Shown piece after piece: positions 11,617 to 23,639 of a DNA stretch of 64,000 nucleotides (position 1 is its first letter; each line of letters opens with the position of its first letter). Source of the DNA: Azolla pinnata (lineage: Eukaryota; Streptophyta; Polypodiopsida; Salviniales; Salviniaceae); assembly GCA_037176905.1 (NCBI GenBank), contig JBBBWG010011557.1, positions 1,499 through 65,498 on the forward strand, in the 5' to 3' direction. A program made the translations under genes and the position numbers. The notes beneath the pieces were generated by a model. It made no database searches. It had not been told where the DNA came from and saw only the letters and a program-made list of their open reading frames with translations.

Positions 11617-12129
11617 ATCATCAAATTAGCCAGGTTATTCATGATCAGCAGCATGTCAAGTAGTGGCACATGAATTAGTACACACGAATCGATCGATCGA
11701 TCAATCAATCAATCGTCCTGTGTAACTGATCAAGCAGCGCCAGCGATCATGTATTGCAGAAATGCAGTTCAGATTGCAACCAGATGAATGCAGTAGGCGC
11801 AAATTAATTAACCAAACAAAATCTCCGAATGGCCTCGATTCGACGTCTAATCATCAGATTCCGCCGCCGTATACAGATAGATAGATAGATAGATAGATAG
11901 AGAAGTTGGTAGGTAGATGGGCGATTCCATTAGCGCGTCGGTATTACAAACAGTATCCGAAGCTTAATCACACGGTCTACGCTAATCTTGGAAGATCTGA
12001 AAGTCTAGAGAAACCTGTGGACACGAGCTGCTTCGGATTAATTAGACTGGTGGCGCTCGCCCTCACTGCCATTCCGAACGCCGGCAATCGTTGTAACAAA
12101 ATAATCAGAAGAATCAGGAGAAGAATCTG
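11617..12129. other. No gene seen; GATC and GATA runs
   Basis: Short (GATC)n near 11,690 and (GATA)n near 11,875 are the only structures. No open frame of note. Confidence 0.5.
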
Positions 12130-12871
12130 ATGATGATGATGATGATGATGATGCTGGTGATGGTGATGATGATGATGATGATGATGGAGAAGAAGATGAA
12201 GCTGATGATCATGGTGATGGAGAAGAAAGAAGAAGAAGAAGAAGATGATGGTGGTGGTGGTGGTGGTGATGATGATGATGGTGGTGGTGGTGGTGATGAT
12301 GATGATGGTGATTTTGATGATTATGGTGGTGGTGGTGATGAAGATATGATGATGAGGACGATGGTGATGGTGATGATGGTGGTGGTTTTGATGATGATGG
12401 TGGTGGTGGTGATGGTTATGATGATGAGGATGATGATGATGGTGACTATGGTGAAGATGATGATGATAATGATGTGGTGATGGCGGTGGTGGTGATGGTT
12501 ATGATGATGAGGACGATGATGATGGTGATGATGGTGATAATGGTGATGATGGTGATGATGGTGATGATGGTGATGATGGTGATGATGGTGTCGATGGTGA
12601 TGATGGTGATTATGGTGATGATGGTGATGATGGTGATGGTGGTGATGGTGATGACGGTGATTTTGATGATGATGGTGGTGATGGTGATGATGATGATTGT
12701 GATGATTATGCTGATGATGATGGTGAAAATGGTGATGATGATGATTATGATGATTATGCTGATGATGATTATGATGATTATGCTGATGATGATGGTGATG
12801 ATGGTGATGGTGATGATTATGATGATTATGCTAATGATGATGGTGATGATGGTGATGATGATGATGATGAC
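12130..12871. repeat. 740-bp GAT/GGT trinucleotide-like block
   Basis: This is a long block of GAT, GGT and GAA triplets broken by occasional changes. The G-rich strand is the plus strand throughout. It yields long methionine/valine or aspartate/glycine frames that are products of the repeat. Confidence 0.95.
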
Positions 12872-12916
12872 GCAAGTGCAATAAATTAAACTATATATGA
12901 TTCGAAATGGGAATAG

Positions 12917-13077
12917 ATCTCTTAATCCATTCTATTCTCTCTAATCTTCTGTCTAATATTGCTCGTTGTAACAGTAGATCCGTAGATATTATAAGAGAGA
13001 ATATATATTACGGATCTACTAATCTGGTGAGCCATATTAGAGAGAAGATTAGAGAGAATATAATTGGATTAAGAGAT
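12917..13077. repeat. 161-bp foldback: MITE remnant or small-RNA hairpin
   Basis: The left arm ATCTCTTAATCCATTCTATT, continuing through CTCTCTAATCTTCT, is matched by its reverse complement at the right end with only a few mismatches over about 70 bases. An inner pair GTAGATCCGTA/TACGGATCTAC extends the stem almost to the centre. The arms could pair into a long hairpin. It could be a miniature inverted-repeat transposon or a MIRNA-like precursor; I see no clear target-site duplication. Confidence 0.8.
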
Positions 13078-14749
13078 ATAAAAATGTATATAGACAATGC
13101 ACACATGGTACTGTTCATGTGATCTTACAAGCAGGTTGGGCAGGGTGGAGATGAGCAAGATTAAAGACGAGGAGGACGATAATTGGGCTGCAGACGACAA
13201 CACGAATCGAAGCCGGGATCATGATCAGGGCCATGGATGATGATGATGACCGGTAGCGACAGCAGGATGATGGAATCTAGCTGTTTTGATCGAAGGGGCG
13301 ATCATCTGGCATCTTATATATATACTCTGCAGACTTGCCGAATTCGGGTGGTGACGGAAAGTCGATGCTTTGGTCGGCGGTTTAGGGCTTAGGGTTAAGG
13401 ATTTAGCCAGTCCACTACACTTAGTTCTAATCATACTACTTGCATTTCCTATATACAGATGCATGCCCCAAATTTGGGCGTCAATCCGACTGTTGGCCCC
13501 ATATCCAATTCCGTTGGAGTTATGGTGGTGTTGTCTGCAAATGGGTAGACATTCTGGGCCACAACTGGAAAAAACCGCAACGATCAGCGGAATGAGTGCA
13601 TTTCCGAATTCGGCTGGCGATCCGATCCGATCAAGAAATCGATGTCTAGCGTATCGGCAATCAAGGTCTTTGGAACTGTAAGACATGCATCGCATCGGTA
13701 ACAGTTCTCCTGTCAACGTCGGGTGCTTTTTTGTCCCAGTACACCAAAAATATAGGCATGCAGACTTTGCACCGTTGACTCGAGGACTTCAAGAGGATCC
13801 TTTGCATGCACATGGCCAAAGTGTGTGTCTTGTGCTTTGGTCACTGTATGAATGAAGGGATGATGTTGTCCATGCTCATGGGCGGTTCCCCCGAGGCTCA
13901 GCCGTGTGTTATCGATTACAGCTTAGCGATTTGTTGATCGTTTGCTTGTTTTTAGGCAAGCACGAACGTGCATTTGTTCCAGCCACTAGATCTACGAATA
14001 AGGGAAGGAAAAATCGCCAAACCATGCGAGGTTGGCAATGTCGACGCAGGGGGAAAAAGAAGGGCAAGGATTTAGCAGCGTTGTTTTGGGGAGCATCAGC
14101 TTCTTCTACCGCGGATTGTTGCCGATGTTATCAGGGGTCGGGCGGTTAACGAAACCGCTGATCGACCACCTGTTGTGAACCCATCGACTGGCCCACAGAT
14201 CAGGCATCGAGATGCTTGTGATTCTGATGGAGACTGCGCAGATCAGAGGCCTTTGTAATTCTGATCAAGGCTTGTGATTTGTATTTGCAATTTTTAAACA
14301 AATAAACACACGGACACATACACGCATTGCCGACAGGAAATCTGCCAGAAAACACCTAACAAATTTACTAATTACATTTTAGAAATTTCAGGCCAATCCC
14401 TGGGTTTATCTCTCTCACCAAAAGTTAAATGCGCAATTAACTTCGCACTTGACAGGTTCCTCACCACCGCTGCTTCTCAGATCGCTTCTCGCGAATCGAT
14501 TCCTATCAGACTCTCGCTAAACTTTGCTTCCATCTGCATCTCTCTTCTCATCTGTTCATCGACGACTCCGAATCTTCGTACCGCTACTTACTAATTAATT
14601 GTAATTTGTTTTCCTAACTCCGTTTACCGCGACTTAGTAATCGATTCTCTTACTTTATTCGATTAACCAAATAGTCAGTAAATGTGTAGAATGTAGATGT
14701 AATTAATACAATTTGTCAAGCGAAGTTTTGGTAATTTTCCCCCAAAAAA
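13078..14749. other. Intergenic, nothing recognised
   Basis: Mixed-composition DNA with no recognisable gene on either strand. A 163-codon minus frame at 13,225-13,716 and an 81-codon plus frame at 13,904-14,149 show no domain or conserved pattern. Confidence 0.5.
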
Positions 14750-14886
14750 CCAAAACGGAGGAATAAGTGCTCTGTTCCTTCTTCCTTGCGCCTCAAGGAA
14801 CAGAGAGACGAGAGAAAAGACTGAGAGAGAGAGAGAGAGAGACAGCGAACGGAGCAGAAGAGGGAGGAATCCAAAGGAATCGGTGC
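14750..14886 (+). other. Candidate 5' UTR exon of the small gene downstream
   Basis: A purine-rich stretch with a (GA)n run ends at GTGCAA followed by GTAAGC, a good splice donor. The coding exon at 15,636 has an acceptor (CTGATAG) two bases before its ATG. Together they suggest a leader exon and a ~750-bp intron. This is an inference from splice sites alone. Confidence 0.4.
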
Positions 14887-15635
14887 AAGTAAGCCGTCTT
14901 CTTCTCTTTCCTGCACTCGGCGGAAAATGTAATCCGGAAGTCTTTTTTCGTTTTTTTTTTCCTTGCCATGACGTGGGTCTGGAACTCTCCGTTCTTGTGA
15001 TAACAAATTCACCTGATTACATGTACACAGGTGTATGTATGCATACATGTGTGTGTTTGTGTGTGTCTGTGCTCGCCTGGTGTGTGTTATTTTAGCAAGA
15101 AACCATGGATGTCACATGGAAACCAAGGCTTTTTATGCTTCTTTTCGACACCCTTTTAGAATATATTGTGCATAGAATGCAATTCGATGCTTTCTTCTGC
15201 TTTTTGGAGTGATTGTTTTTGCTGTCGGGATGAGCTTGCCCTGACAATACTGCAAGTATAGAAACCTCGATACCGTCGAAGAATTGCGAAAGGATTGTAT
15301 GCTGCTTCTCTGAACATGGCCTAAGTATGTATTGTGCCCCCTGGCTGTTTTGTTGTCGTGATGAACCCTCCTGGCAGACTGTTTAAAGTGGGGATTATGC
15401 CACCATGGAAATTTGAGGTTTTCATGTCACTTCTAAATATTTCTTACGGAATGTTTTACTCACAAAAATGCAGTGAAATGTTGTTATATTCTTTTCAGTG
15501 CTAATGCGAGGTCATCAGTATGTTTGAGGAGGCAATTGACATTTCTTTTGTGTTAGCAGCAATTTTGAGATGTCCTGCCGTTCATTCCAATGGATATTGA
15601 AACATTTCTTATGTCTTCTTATTGTTCTGATAGAC

Positions 15636-16086
15636 ATGGCTGCAAGTAACCCTGATGTTTCAACATCCGTAACACATGCAGCAACATCTATGTCAGCATC
15701 AACACCATCTCATAAGTCATGCCGAACAAAGAAAACTGAAGGTGCTTCGTTCATACAAGATATCAGAGATCATTTCGATGAATTCGTTCATGCTTCCATG
15801 GATGAACATAAAGCTTGCTTCAAAAACACACTTAACAAGGTAAACAATGGAATTCGGATGCCAAACATGTGCGTGTGCATGCATGTGTGTGTGTGTGTTT
15901 GTACGTTTATAGTGCTTCTTAACTTTGCATAAATCTTGGAGAAAATTAACAATCACATTCTAAAATGGGTCTCGTTTGCAGCTGTTCAAGACCACGAAGG
16001 ATACCCCAAACATTGTTGCTGTATCACCGCCTGTTGAAAGTGTCTTATCTTTGAACACAATAACTTCTTCTTCTTCATCATCTTGA
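15636..16086 (+). CDS. Small conserved-looking plant protein, function unknown
   Basis: Two exons, 15,636-15,839 and 15,982-16,086, splice in frame (AAG, then GTAAAC..TTTGCAG) into 102 aa. The first ~30 residues are Ser/Thr/Ala-rich. The core reads ASFIQDIRDHFDEFVHAS, then MDEHKACFKNTLNKLFK, and the C terminus is variable and ends in a Ser run. The acidic-amphipathic core resembles a family of short plant proteins of unknown function that I recall having a similar HxDEFxHASMDEHK signature; I cannot name it. There is no signal peptide or membrane segment. The ATG chosen is the first in the exon, two bases after the acceptor. The downstream flank has a polyadenylation-like AATAAA near 16,341. 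Confidence 0.65.
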
Positions 16087-18239
16087 TTAGTAAAAATAGA
16101 TATTTATTTCGTGTATAACCAAGAAATGGAGGCTGGCAGTTGAACAGTCACTGTAGTTGTATCGTAAATGTGCGCATGAATATAGTTCAAACTTTTGTTC
16201 TACCATTGGTTTGAGCTTCAACTTACATAGAGGAATTGAAAATCATGAGTCTGCTGTTATATTCGAACATCAAAGAATGTTTCAAGAGGTCTTTGTGAAT
16301 GTATGGTATGGGTTGTGCATGTTGCCTTGTCTATTGAAAAACAATAAAAGAGCAATTGTAGATTGTCTTTGAAGTATCCTATTATCTTATCGAGCTATGA
16401 CCAGACTGCAGCAACACACTAGTTGCGCAGTTCCATCTTGATGCATAACTGAGTACATTATTGCGGTTTCTTTCCTATCAATGAGGGTCAGGACATGTAT
16501 GATGAATCTTGCTCTTATGATGCAATATCCGACAATTCAATCTTTTGTATAATCGTTGTCTTGAATTGAGAATAGCAGCTTTACAGTCTGATGTCACTTG
16601 GGTTTCTGGCCATGCGTTGCAAACGTGGTTCTCTAGTAGTTAACATACTTGTAATTTCAGAGCATAAAACTCGAAAACATGTCACAGACTATATCTTTGG
16701 CAAGTTTCGAGTACAAAAAGAAACAAATGCCACCAAATCATGTTTGTAGATGATATCGAACGTAAGCTTTTACGCCTTAGCCAATGCAATGCTATTATGT
16801 TGCTTCCATGGGGAGGCTTTTACTCCTTTGAGCTTGTAATGAAAGACCATAATCATCTGCTAATATCATGACAACCTATTATACTGAAAGCGGTTTCCAT
16901 GGTGGTTTTTCCTGTGAAGAGAAAGCTTGAAAATGGCGATCGGCAGTGTAGGTGCCTCTTAAAGTTGCAAAATCATTGTTGAAAATCCGAAGATGGTCAT
17001 CTTACATGACAACCATTTTGCTTATTGACAGGTTGATCTTTGCCTTGAATTTTGAAGGGCTAAAACAAGGTTGTAAATAAGATGTCGCTTAGCAGTGAAG
17101 TTATCAACTTTTGCAACTATCGAGGAGTAGACTCTGATTCCAACAAAAACAAAAAACTGTATATCAAAACTACAACTCACACTCCTGTTGCAACCCACAT
17201 GCATCGCACAATGTGATGAAGGTACCATGAGAAGCTCACTTCCTGTTTTTCACGCACGAGAAATCATCTGGTTTATGATGATGCCGATAGCGAGGACATT
17301 TTCATTCAATCTGGGAATGTGGAGTATGGAATGCTTTCACATCTCTAGGAGAATACGATCACGATCATAATGAAGCATACAAGTATAGACAGATCGATAT
17401 GAAAATGTCATTCCAGACAAAGAGGCAGCAACAATAAGAGGGCATGACTTCCCAACACGGCAGAAAACCCAGAGCTCCCATGGCTTTTTCCAGAGATTAA
17501 ACTAATGATCACAAACCAGAACGTGGTGGCAGGTAACCATAAAACCTCATCTTCACAACCGGCTTTATATTAGCATCACAACATGCGTCGATCAGCTCAT
17601 TATCATACACAGCCTTGAATACATATACATATACAGACATGTGTATATATATATAATAGGAAATGGAAAGCAGATCTGCATCTACAAAGAGGGGGTTTTT
17701 TTTTTGTTTAATCTTCTTGTACACAAATGGTCTCGAGAACAATATATTCTTCGGAGAAAAAAAAAAAAGCATACCAGTTCAGAACTGCCTCCCCACCCCC
17801 GACCCAAACATGGGGGCTTCTGAAAATGAGAGAAAGAATTCTCCTTTTCTTTACAACAGGTCCGATCAGCAGCGAACCTAAACAATAACCTTCGATAAGA
17901 TCTGTGTAGGATCCCCTCATTCAGATCATCCGAGACCGACATTTCCATCTCTGTCTTTGAGAAGGATTCTTCCGTGCTCTCCATTGTGCAGGCTCTTGCA
18001 TCAATCTGATCCGATCCGATCCAACCCGACCATTTTCCATTCGTGTAAAAAAACAGCGCTTCTTATTTCGGATGGAAACTGGAAGAAAAAAAAAACAAAT
18101 CAAGAACGCGAAAAAAAAAATGCGTGGGGATGTGGCACGACCAGCAGTCGGGATCGAATCCGAAGACCAGCCGATCGATGGCCAACGATTTTCTCTTATC
18201 ATCTTTTCCCTGAATCTCTCTTCAACACCATCTGTGCTT
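16087..18239. other. 3' flanks, nothing recognised
   Basis: This lies between the end of the small plus-strand gene and the end of the minus-strand PERK gene, so the two are convergent. No frame has recognisable content. A (TA)n run lies near 17,645. Confidence 0.5.
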
Positions 18240-21200
18240 TTAATACTCGCTGCTGGAGGTGTGAAAGCCATTTGCATTTCTAGCACGCCCGCCCCCGCTG
18301 CTGTAGTCACTACTGTAGTCCTGGCTCCCATGAGCAACCTGCTGGAATCGCCTCATGACTGCACTGTAGTTCTGGTTGTCAAACTCGCCCGACGACGACT
18401 CGTTGTAGATGCTGCTATGGCCGGGCCTCATCCCTTGATTGAGATCCAGCGAAGAACCATCATCCTCCAATGCCCGGACGACCTGGAGCACCAATCACAT
18501 GGTTTCAGCATCGCTGAGCTGTACCCTTTTATCTACATGTTATGTCGATATTACTGATCTTCCAACTCTTCCTTAGTTAGCTTTCACCCTTTACCTATAG
18601 GATATTTTATGTGGATAACAGTGACCTTCAAGTCTCCAATGGATCAAGTTAATCTTTCACCTAGACTTTTATGTAGATATCAGTGACCTTTTAAGCCTCC
18701 ATTTGTTAGCTTTGGCCCTTCACATATATGTTACGTAGATATTAGTAACCTCTACATCTTCACACCGATATAGATTCATGTGAGCTCATTCATAAAGGGT
18801 GGGGAGGGGACTCAACCATGCTAGTGGGCATTCCAAAATTGCACATTTCAAAGGAAGGACACATGATTCTATTCTCACCCTCAGAGGCCAAAATGAAGCA
18901 CTTCCGCACAGCAGCAGATGTTTTGGGATGTGCATAGCAAACTCAGTTCGTAATGGCGCAGATCATGAAGCCATGTGTTTTTCAGATCGAGTTGCATATA
19001 GCAATGGCATCTGGGAAATGGAGAACTTATTTGCAACTTCAAAAAGCTGGGAACATTTCGCAACATGGGTTTGTAGAGTAGAACACAACAAAACCTTAAA
19101 CCCTAAATCTTAAACCCTAAACTCTAAAACCCTAAACTACGAAACATCAAAGAGACAGAGGGAGTAGTAGACACTCTTTTCAAAATGTATATAGACATTG
19201 CCTTTTCACCGAAAGAAAGAGCAGAAAGAAGAAAACCAATCAACCAACCTGTCCCATGGTTGGGCGCATGCTAGCGGAATGCCTAACACATGCTCGAGCA
19301 GCTTGAACCAATCTCAGTATCTCCTTAGAGTCATAGTTCCCTTCCAGATGAGGGTCAACTATTTTATACACATCATCTTCATGCTCTATCTCTGTGAGGA
19401 TAGGCCTGGCCTGCAGACAAATAAAATACATGTGCTTTGCTGAGAAATGGCTTTGCTTTTCCACTCAGAAGTTTCACAGACCCAATGAATGCACATCAGA
19501 AATACATTCATTTGTATATCTAGAGAGTTACACCGAAATATGTGTATGCATGTATACACATAGATCATACCCTTTCAACTAGACTTTCTTCACCAACTGA
19601 TCGTAGTGCATCTACAGGCTTCTCCCCTGTCAACAGCTCGAGGAGCACCACACCAAAGGAGAACACATCAGATTTCGATGTGAGCTTTCCACTCGATGCG
19701 TATTCAGGAGCAAGGTACCTGCAGTCGAAACAACAAAACAAGTGGTCTCACACACACTAGTCCCAAAATGCATGCAAAATAGAGCACATAAAATCACTCT
19801 CTCATCACCCAATTTATAGAGCTTTCCATGCACAAGACTCCGGTCAAGACATGTTTGTGTGCTTGTTAAAGACCCTATTGTCATTGTAATTTCAGACCTT
19901 TACGTCCAAGGGAGTTTGGTCTTTCCGTGGTTTTGTGCTCGTTAAAAATGCTAATGCTATTATCCGAATGTTTCCCATGGCAAGAAAGGAGAAATTTACG
20001 TGCTGCTTTAGTTCAAGAGGCCAATTTGTGTTATTACCCGAATGTTCCCATGACCCTCGTGGTCACATGAGTGTTCGTGTCAGAAGCTAGCTTTGCAAGG
20101 CCGAAGTCTGCAACCTGTTTGATGTTTCAAAACAGGGGTCAATACAGAAAAATCGGGCCGACTAACATTCATATGTTAGTGCGCATATAAATGTCGCAAC
20201 TTATGTACCTGCGCCTCGAAATTCTCATTCAGGAGTATGTTGGATGATTTGATGTCTCTGTGAATAACCCGAGGGTGACCTGAGCCATGAAGATTCGATT
20301 TGTTTGGGACAAAAACACTTGGGAGACTCAGGTTCAGGAGCAAGCAACATAAGCATGCATCGCTAAACTGGAGCGAAAAAGAATGCCTAAATTCCCTTAG
20401 GAAAAACCAGGGCAGCTTAGTTTTCACTTTTCTTTTTTTTTCCCTTACAGTCTTCATGGAGGTATGCAAGGCCACGAGCTGCTCCACACGCGATCCGCAT
20501 CCGGGAGGGCCAGTCTAGCACGATCCCATCCTTTCTCCCTGCAACAGAAAGAAATAGCTATTTACAAAAAAAAACTTTCTCGGAGAGTCCGGGATGATTT
20601 TATTTCCAAACACAAGAAAGATTCCAAAAAGGCTGGACCCGATCGATGCCCAAAAAAGATCGCGAAGGAAGAATTTGCAATACTCACGTTTGTGGAGATG
20701 GTAATCCAAGGTACCATTGGAGACATACTCGTAGACGAGGAGCCTCTGGCGGTTATCGATACAGTAGCCGACAAGCGAGACGAGGTAGCGGTGATGGATC
20801 CTGCTGATGATATCGACTTCGGCTTGGAACTCCCTCTCTCCTTGGGAAGCTCCGACCTTGAGCTGCTTCACTGCCACGACTTTGCCATCGGCGAGAACCC
20901 CCTTGTACACGCACCCGAACCCGCCTTCGCCAAGCTTGTTCTGCGGGGAGAACCCATTGGTAGCTATCTCGAGCTCCTCGTATGAGAACCATGGCCTGCT
21001 GCCTCCTCCTCCTCCTCCTCCTCCCCCTCCTCCTCCTCCCACCATACCTGGCGGTGGTGCTGGGTTCAATGGCATCTGATTGTCTGGCGATGAGCTGTAG
21101 GGCGACATCGCGATGCCCTGGCGATGTAAGGGCATGTCGGAGTTGCTCCGAGACGGAAATTTCTCGTGTCTTAGCCCGCCACTCTGCCCATACTTTGGAA

Positions 21201-22271
21201 CTACTTCCCAGTATCGCGGCACCATCATCATCATCAAGGTGTGCATCGGAGCAAAGAATGCCATGAAGATTAGGCAGGGGAAATGGTATTTGCATCAAAC
21301 CCAGGCAGCATTTAAAATGGCATCAAATGCAATGGATGTGCGGATGTGTCTGCCGTGTGTGTGTGTGTGTGTGTGTGTGTGCATATATGTGTTTGTAACT
21401 GGATCAAGGACATGGATGTGCAGGTTTTAGAATGTGTACCTTGTGCTACGTAGTACCCCTTTCTCTTCTTCGGCTTGCAGCAGAAGCAGTAAAGCAAGAT
21501 GAGTAGGACACCGAGGGCGAGGGTGGAAGCGATACCGACGCCGATGTATATAGTGGAGGAAGACGAAGGCGGTGGCGAAGACGAGGACGACGACGAAGAA
21601 GAAGAAGAAGAAGAAGAAGATGGTGGCGGTGGTGGTGATGAGGGAAGGGAGGGAGGGGGAGGAGAGGCAGTAGTACCAGGGGATGGAGGAGAAGGTGTGG
21701 TGGTGGAAACCGGCGGCGGAGGAGTAGAGGAAGAAGAAGGCGAAGACGAGGGAGGAGGCGAGGAGGAGGAGGAGGATGGAGATGGAGATGAAGGTGTGGA
21801 AGGGGAGGCGGAAGGAGAAGGCCCATTGGCAGGAGGGGGAGGAGGAGGAGGAGAAGATCGCGGAGGCGGCGGCGGCGATGATGATGATGATGGAGGCGAT
21901 GACGACGAAGGAGGAGGAGGAGGAGATGGTGTTGGCGATGATGGCGGAGGCGGAGGCGAAGAAGAAGATGGAGAAGGAGGAGGAGGAGGAGAGGTTACAG
22001 GGGCAACAGGAGTAGGAGGAGGAGGAGGAGAGGTTACAGGGGCAACAGGAGTAGGAGGAGGAGGAGAGGTTGCAGGGGCAACAGGAGGCGGCGGAGAAGA
22101 TGGAGGCGGAGAAGACGGAGGCGGAGAAGATGGAGGTGGAGAAGACGGAGGCGGAGAAGATGGAGGCGGAGAAGACGGAGGCGGAGAAGATGGAGGCGGA
22201 GAAGATGGAGGCGGAGGAGGAGAAGAAGAAGACGGAGATGGAGAAGAAGAAGATGGAGCAGGAGCAGACAT
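18240..22271 (-). CDS. PERK-type proline-rich extensin-like receptor kinase
   Basis: Eight exons (22271-21440, 21200-20688, 20538-20449, 20279-20209, 20114-20038, 19718-19571, 19410-19249, 18482-18240) join in frame to about 711 aa. Residues 1-239 are an extracellular Pro/Ser/Thr-rich domain with SSPPP-type units, as in cell-wall-binding PERKs, with no classical signal peptide. A transmembrane helix follows at about 240-265, then a basic KPKKRK stop-transfer. The cytoplasmic kinase has [46 protein letters not shown] and a [15 protein letters not shown] segment, so all catalytic residues are present. The activation segment [13 protein letters not shown] and the exon layout fit PERKs. The exon 1/exon 2 border is the least sure: exon 2 could begin three bases earlier. 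PERKs sense cell-wall state in other plants. Confidence 0.93.
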
Positions 22272-22315
22272 CTCCGCTTCCTCCTCCTCCTCTTCTTCTG
22301 CTTCTTCTTTCCTCC

Positions 22316-22346
<31 letters not shown>

Positions 22347-22935
22347 TCCTTGCTGCTTGCCTGCTTGCTGCTCTTCTTCTGCTCCGCTCTCTGTTCTTCC
22401 TGTTCCTTCTTCTGGCTCTTCTTCTGCTCTTCTTCTTCTTTCTCTCCCCTCCCTGTTCCTTCTTCCCTTCTGCTTCTCCTCCTTCCTGCTTGCTCTCCTT
22501 CCTCTTCCTCTTCCTCTTTCTCTGCCTCTCGCTCCCCCCCTGCTTCTTTCTGCTCCTCGCCTCTCTCCTTTCCTTGCTTGCTTGCTGCTCTTCTTCTGCT
22601 CTTCTTCTCTCTGGCTCTCTCTTCCCCTGTTCTGCTCCTCCTCCTCTGTTCTCCTTCCTGCTCCTCCTCGCTGTGCCTCTCCCTCTCCCCTGTTCTTTCT
22701 TTCCCCTGTTCCTTGCTCCTTCTGATTGTCGTTGCTTTCTCCTCCCCTGTTCCTGCTCCTGGTTTCTGTTCCTCTGTTTCTGTTTCTGTTTCCGTTTCCG
22801 TTTCCGTTTTTCCTTCTGCGCTCCCCTGCTTCCCTTCCCTTCCCCTTCCCCTTCCCCTTCCCCCTTCCTTGTGAATGAAGCGCAGATCTTCTTCTGTAAT
22901 TAGAGAAGTGGAGAGAGAGAGAGAGAGAGATGAGA
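22272..22935. repeat. Polypyrimidine tract at the PERK 5' end
   Basis: About 650 bp of almost pure C/T on the plus strand (purine on the PERK sense strand) with short CTTCTTCTT, CCTTCC and TTTCTG runs. It lies directly upstream of the PERK start and is probably its 5' UTR and core promoter. The open frames in it on both strands are products of composition. Confidence 0.8.
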
Positions 22936-23059
22936 GATTCGCCATTTTCCGCTCTTTGATCCTTCCTCTGCATCCACACCCATCCATGACATGTACATGT
23001 GCATGAACATGCCATGCCATGCGTGCAGTGCATGCATGCATACATACATGTGCAACTCT

Positions 23060-23101
23060 TTGAAGTCAACGTACGCGGAGTTCTCTTCTTCCTCCTCTTC
23101 T

Positions 23102-23142
<41 letters not shown>

Positions 23143-23165
23143 TTCTTCTTTCTTCTTTCTTCTTC
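23060..23165. repeat. (TTC)n/(TCC)n microsatellite
   Basis: An uninterrupted run of TTC triplets with some TCC, about 85 bp long. Confidence 0.9.
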
Positions 23166-23264
23166 TTGGCTTTGTTTTGTGTATTTTCTTGGAGCTAAGA
23201 GTCTCTTTACTACGGTTTTGCCCCATCCGAGATGCCGCTGAATGGTTCATCGGCCTCGTGCATG

Positions 23265-23625
23265 CCATGCGCATATGTGTGCATGTCTGTATGTTGTGTC
23301 TGTATGTGTGTGTGCATGTATGTGTGTCTGTATGTATGTATGCATGCATGCATGCGTGTGCATGTATATATATGCATGTATGCATGCATGTGTGTGTGCA
23401 TGTATATGTATGCATGCATGCATGTCTGTATGTATGTATGCATGCATGTGTGTGTGTGCATGTATATGTATGCATGTATGTATGTCTGTCTATATGTATG
23501 TATGCATGCATATGTATGTATGTATGTATGTATGTACGTGTGTGTATGTATGTGTGCATGTGTGTATGTATGTGTGGTTGTGCGTATGTGGTTGTATGTA
23601 TGTATGCATGCGTGCACATTGCCAT
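23265..23625. repeat. ATGT/ATGC microsatellite block
   Basis: About 350 bp of interleaved TGTATG, GCATGC and TGTGTG units. Frames through it read as Cys/Met/Val or His/Thr/Tyr repeats, which are not likely proteins. Confidence 0.95.
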
Positions 23626-23639
23626 TGGTCGACACGTTA

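Noticed and set aside
12130-12884. Methionine-rich frames of over 100 codons
   Set aside because: Pure product of the GAT/GGT repeat.
13225-13716. 163-codon minus frame
   Set aside because: No recognisable pattern; the composition matches the surrounding non-coding DNA.
21499-22725. A 408-codon plus-strand frame
   Set aside because: It is the antisense shadow of the PERK proline-rich exon and leader: Gly/Glu runs, then Ser/Leu/Phe runs, with no domain.
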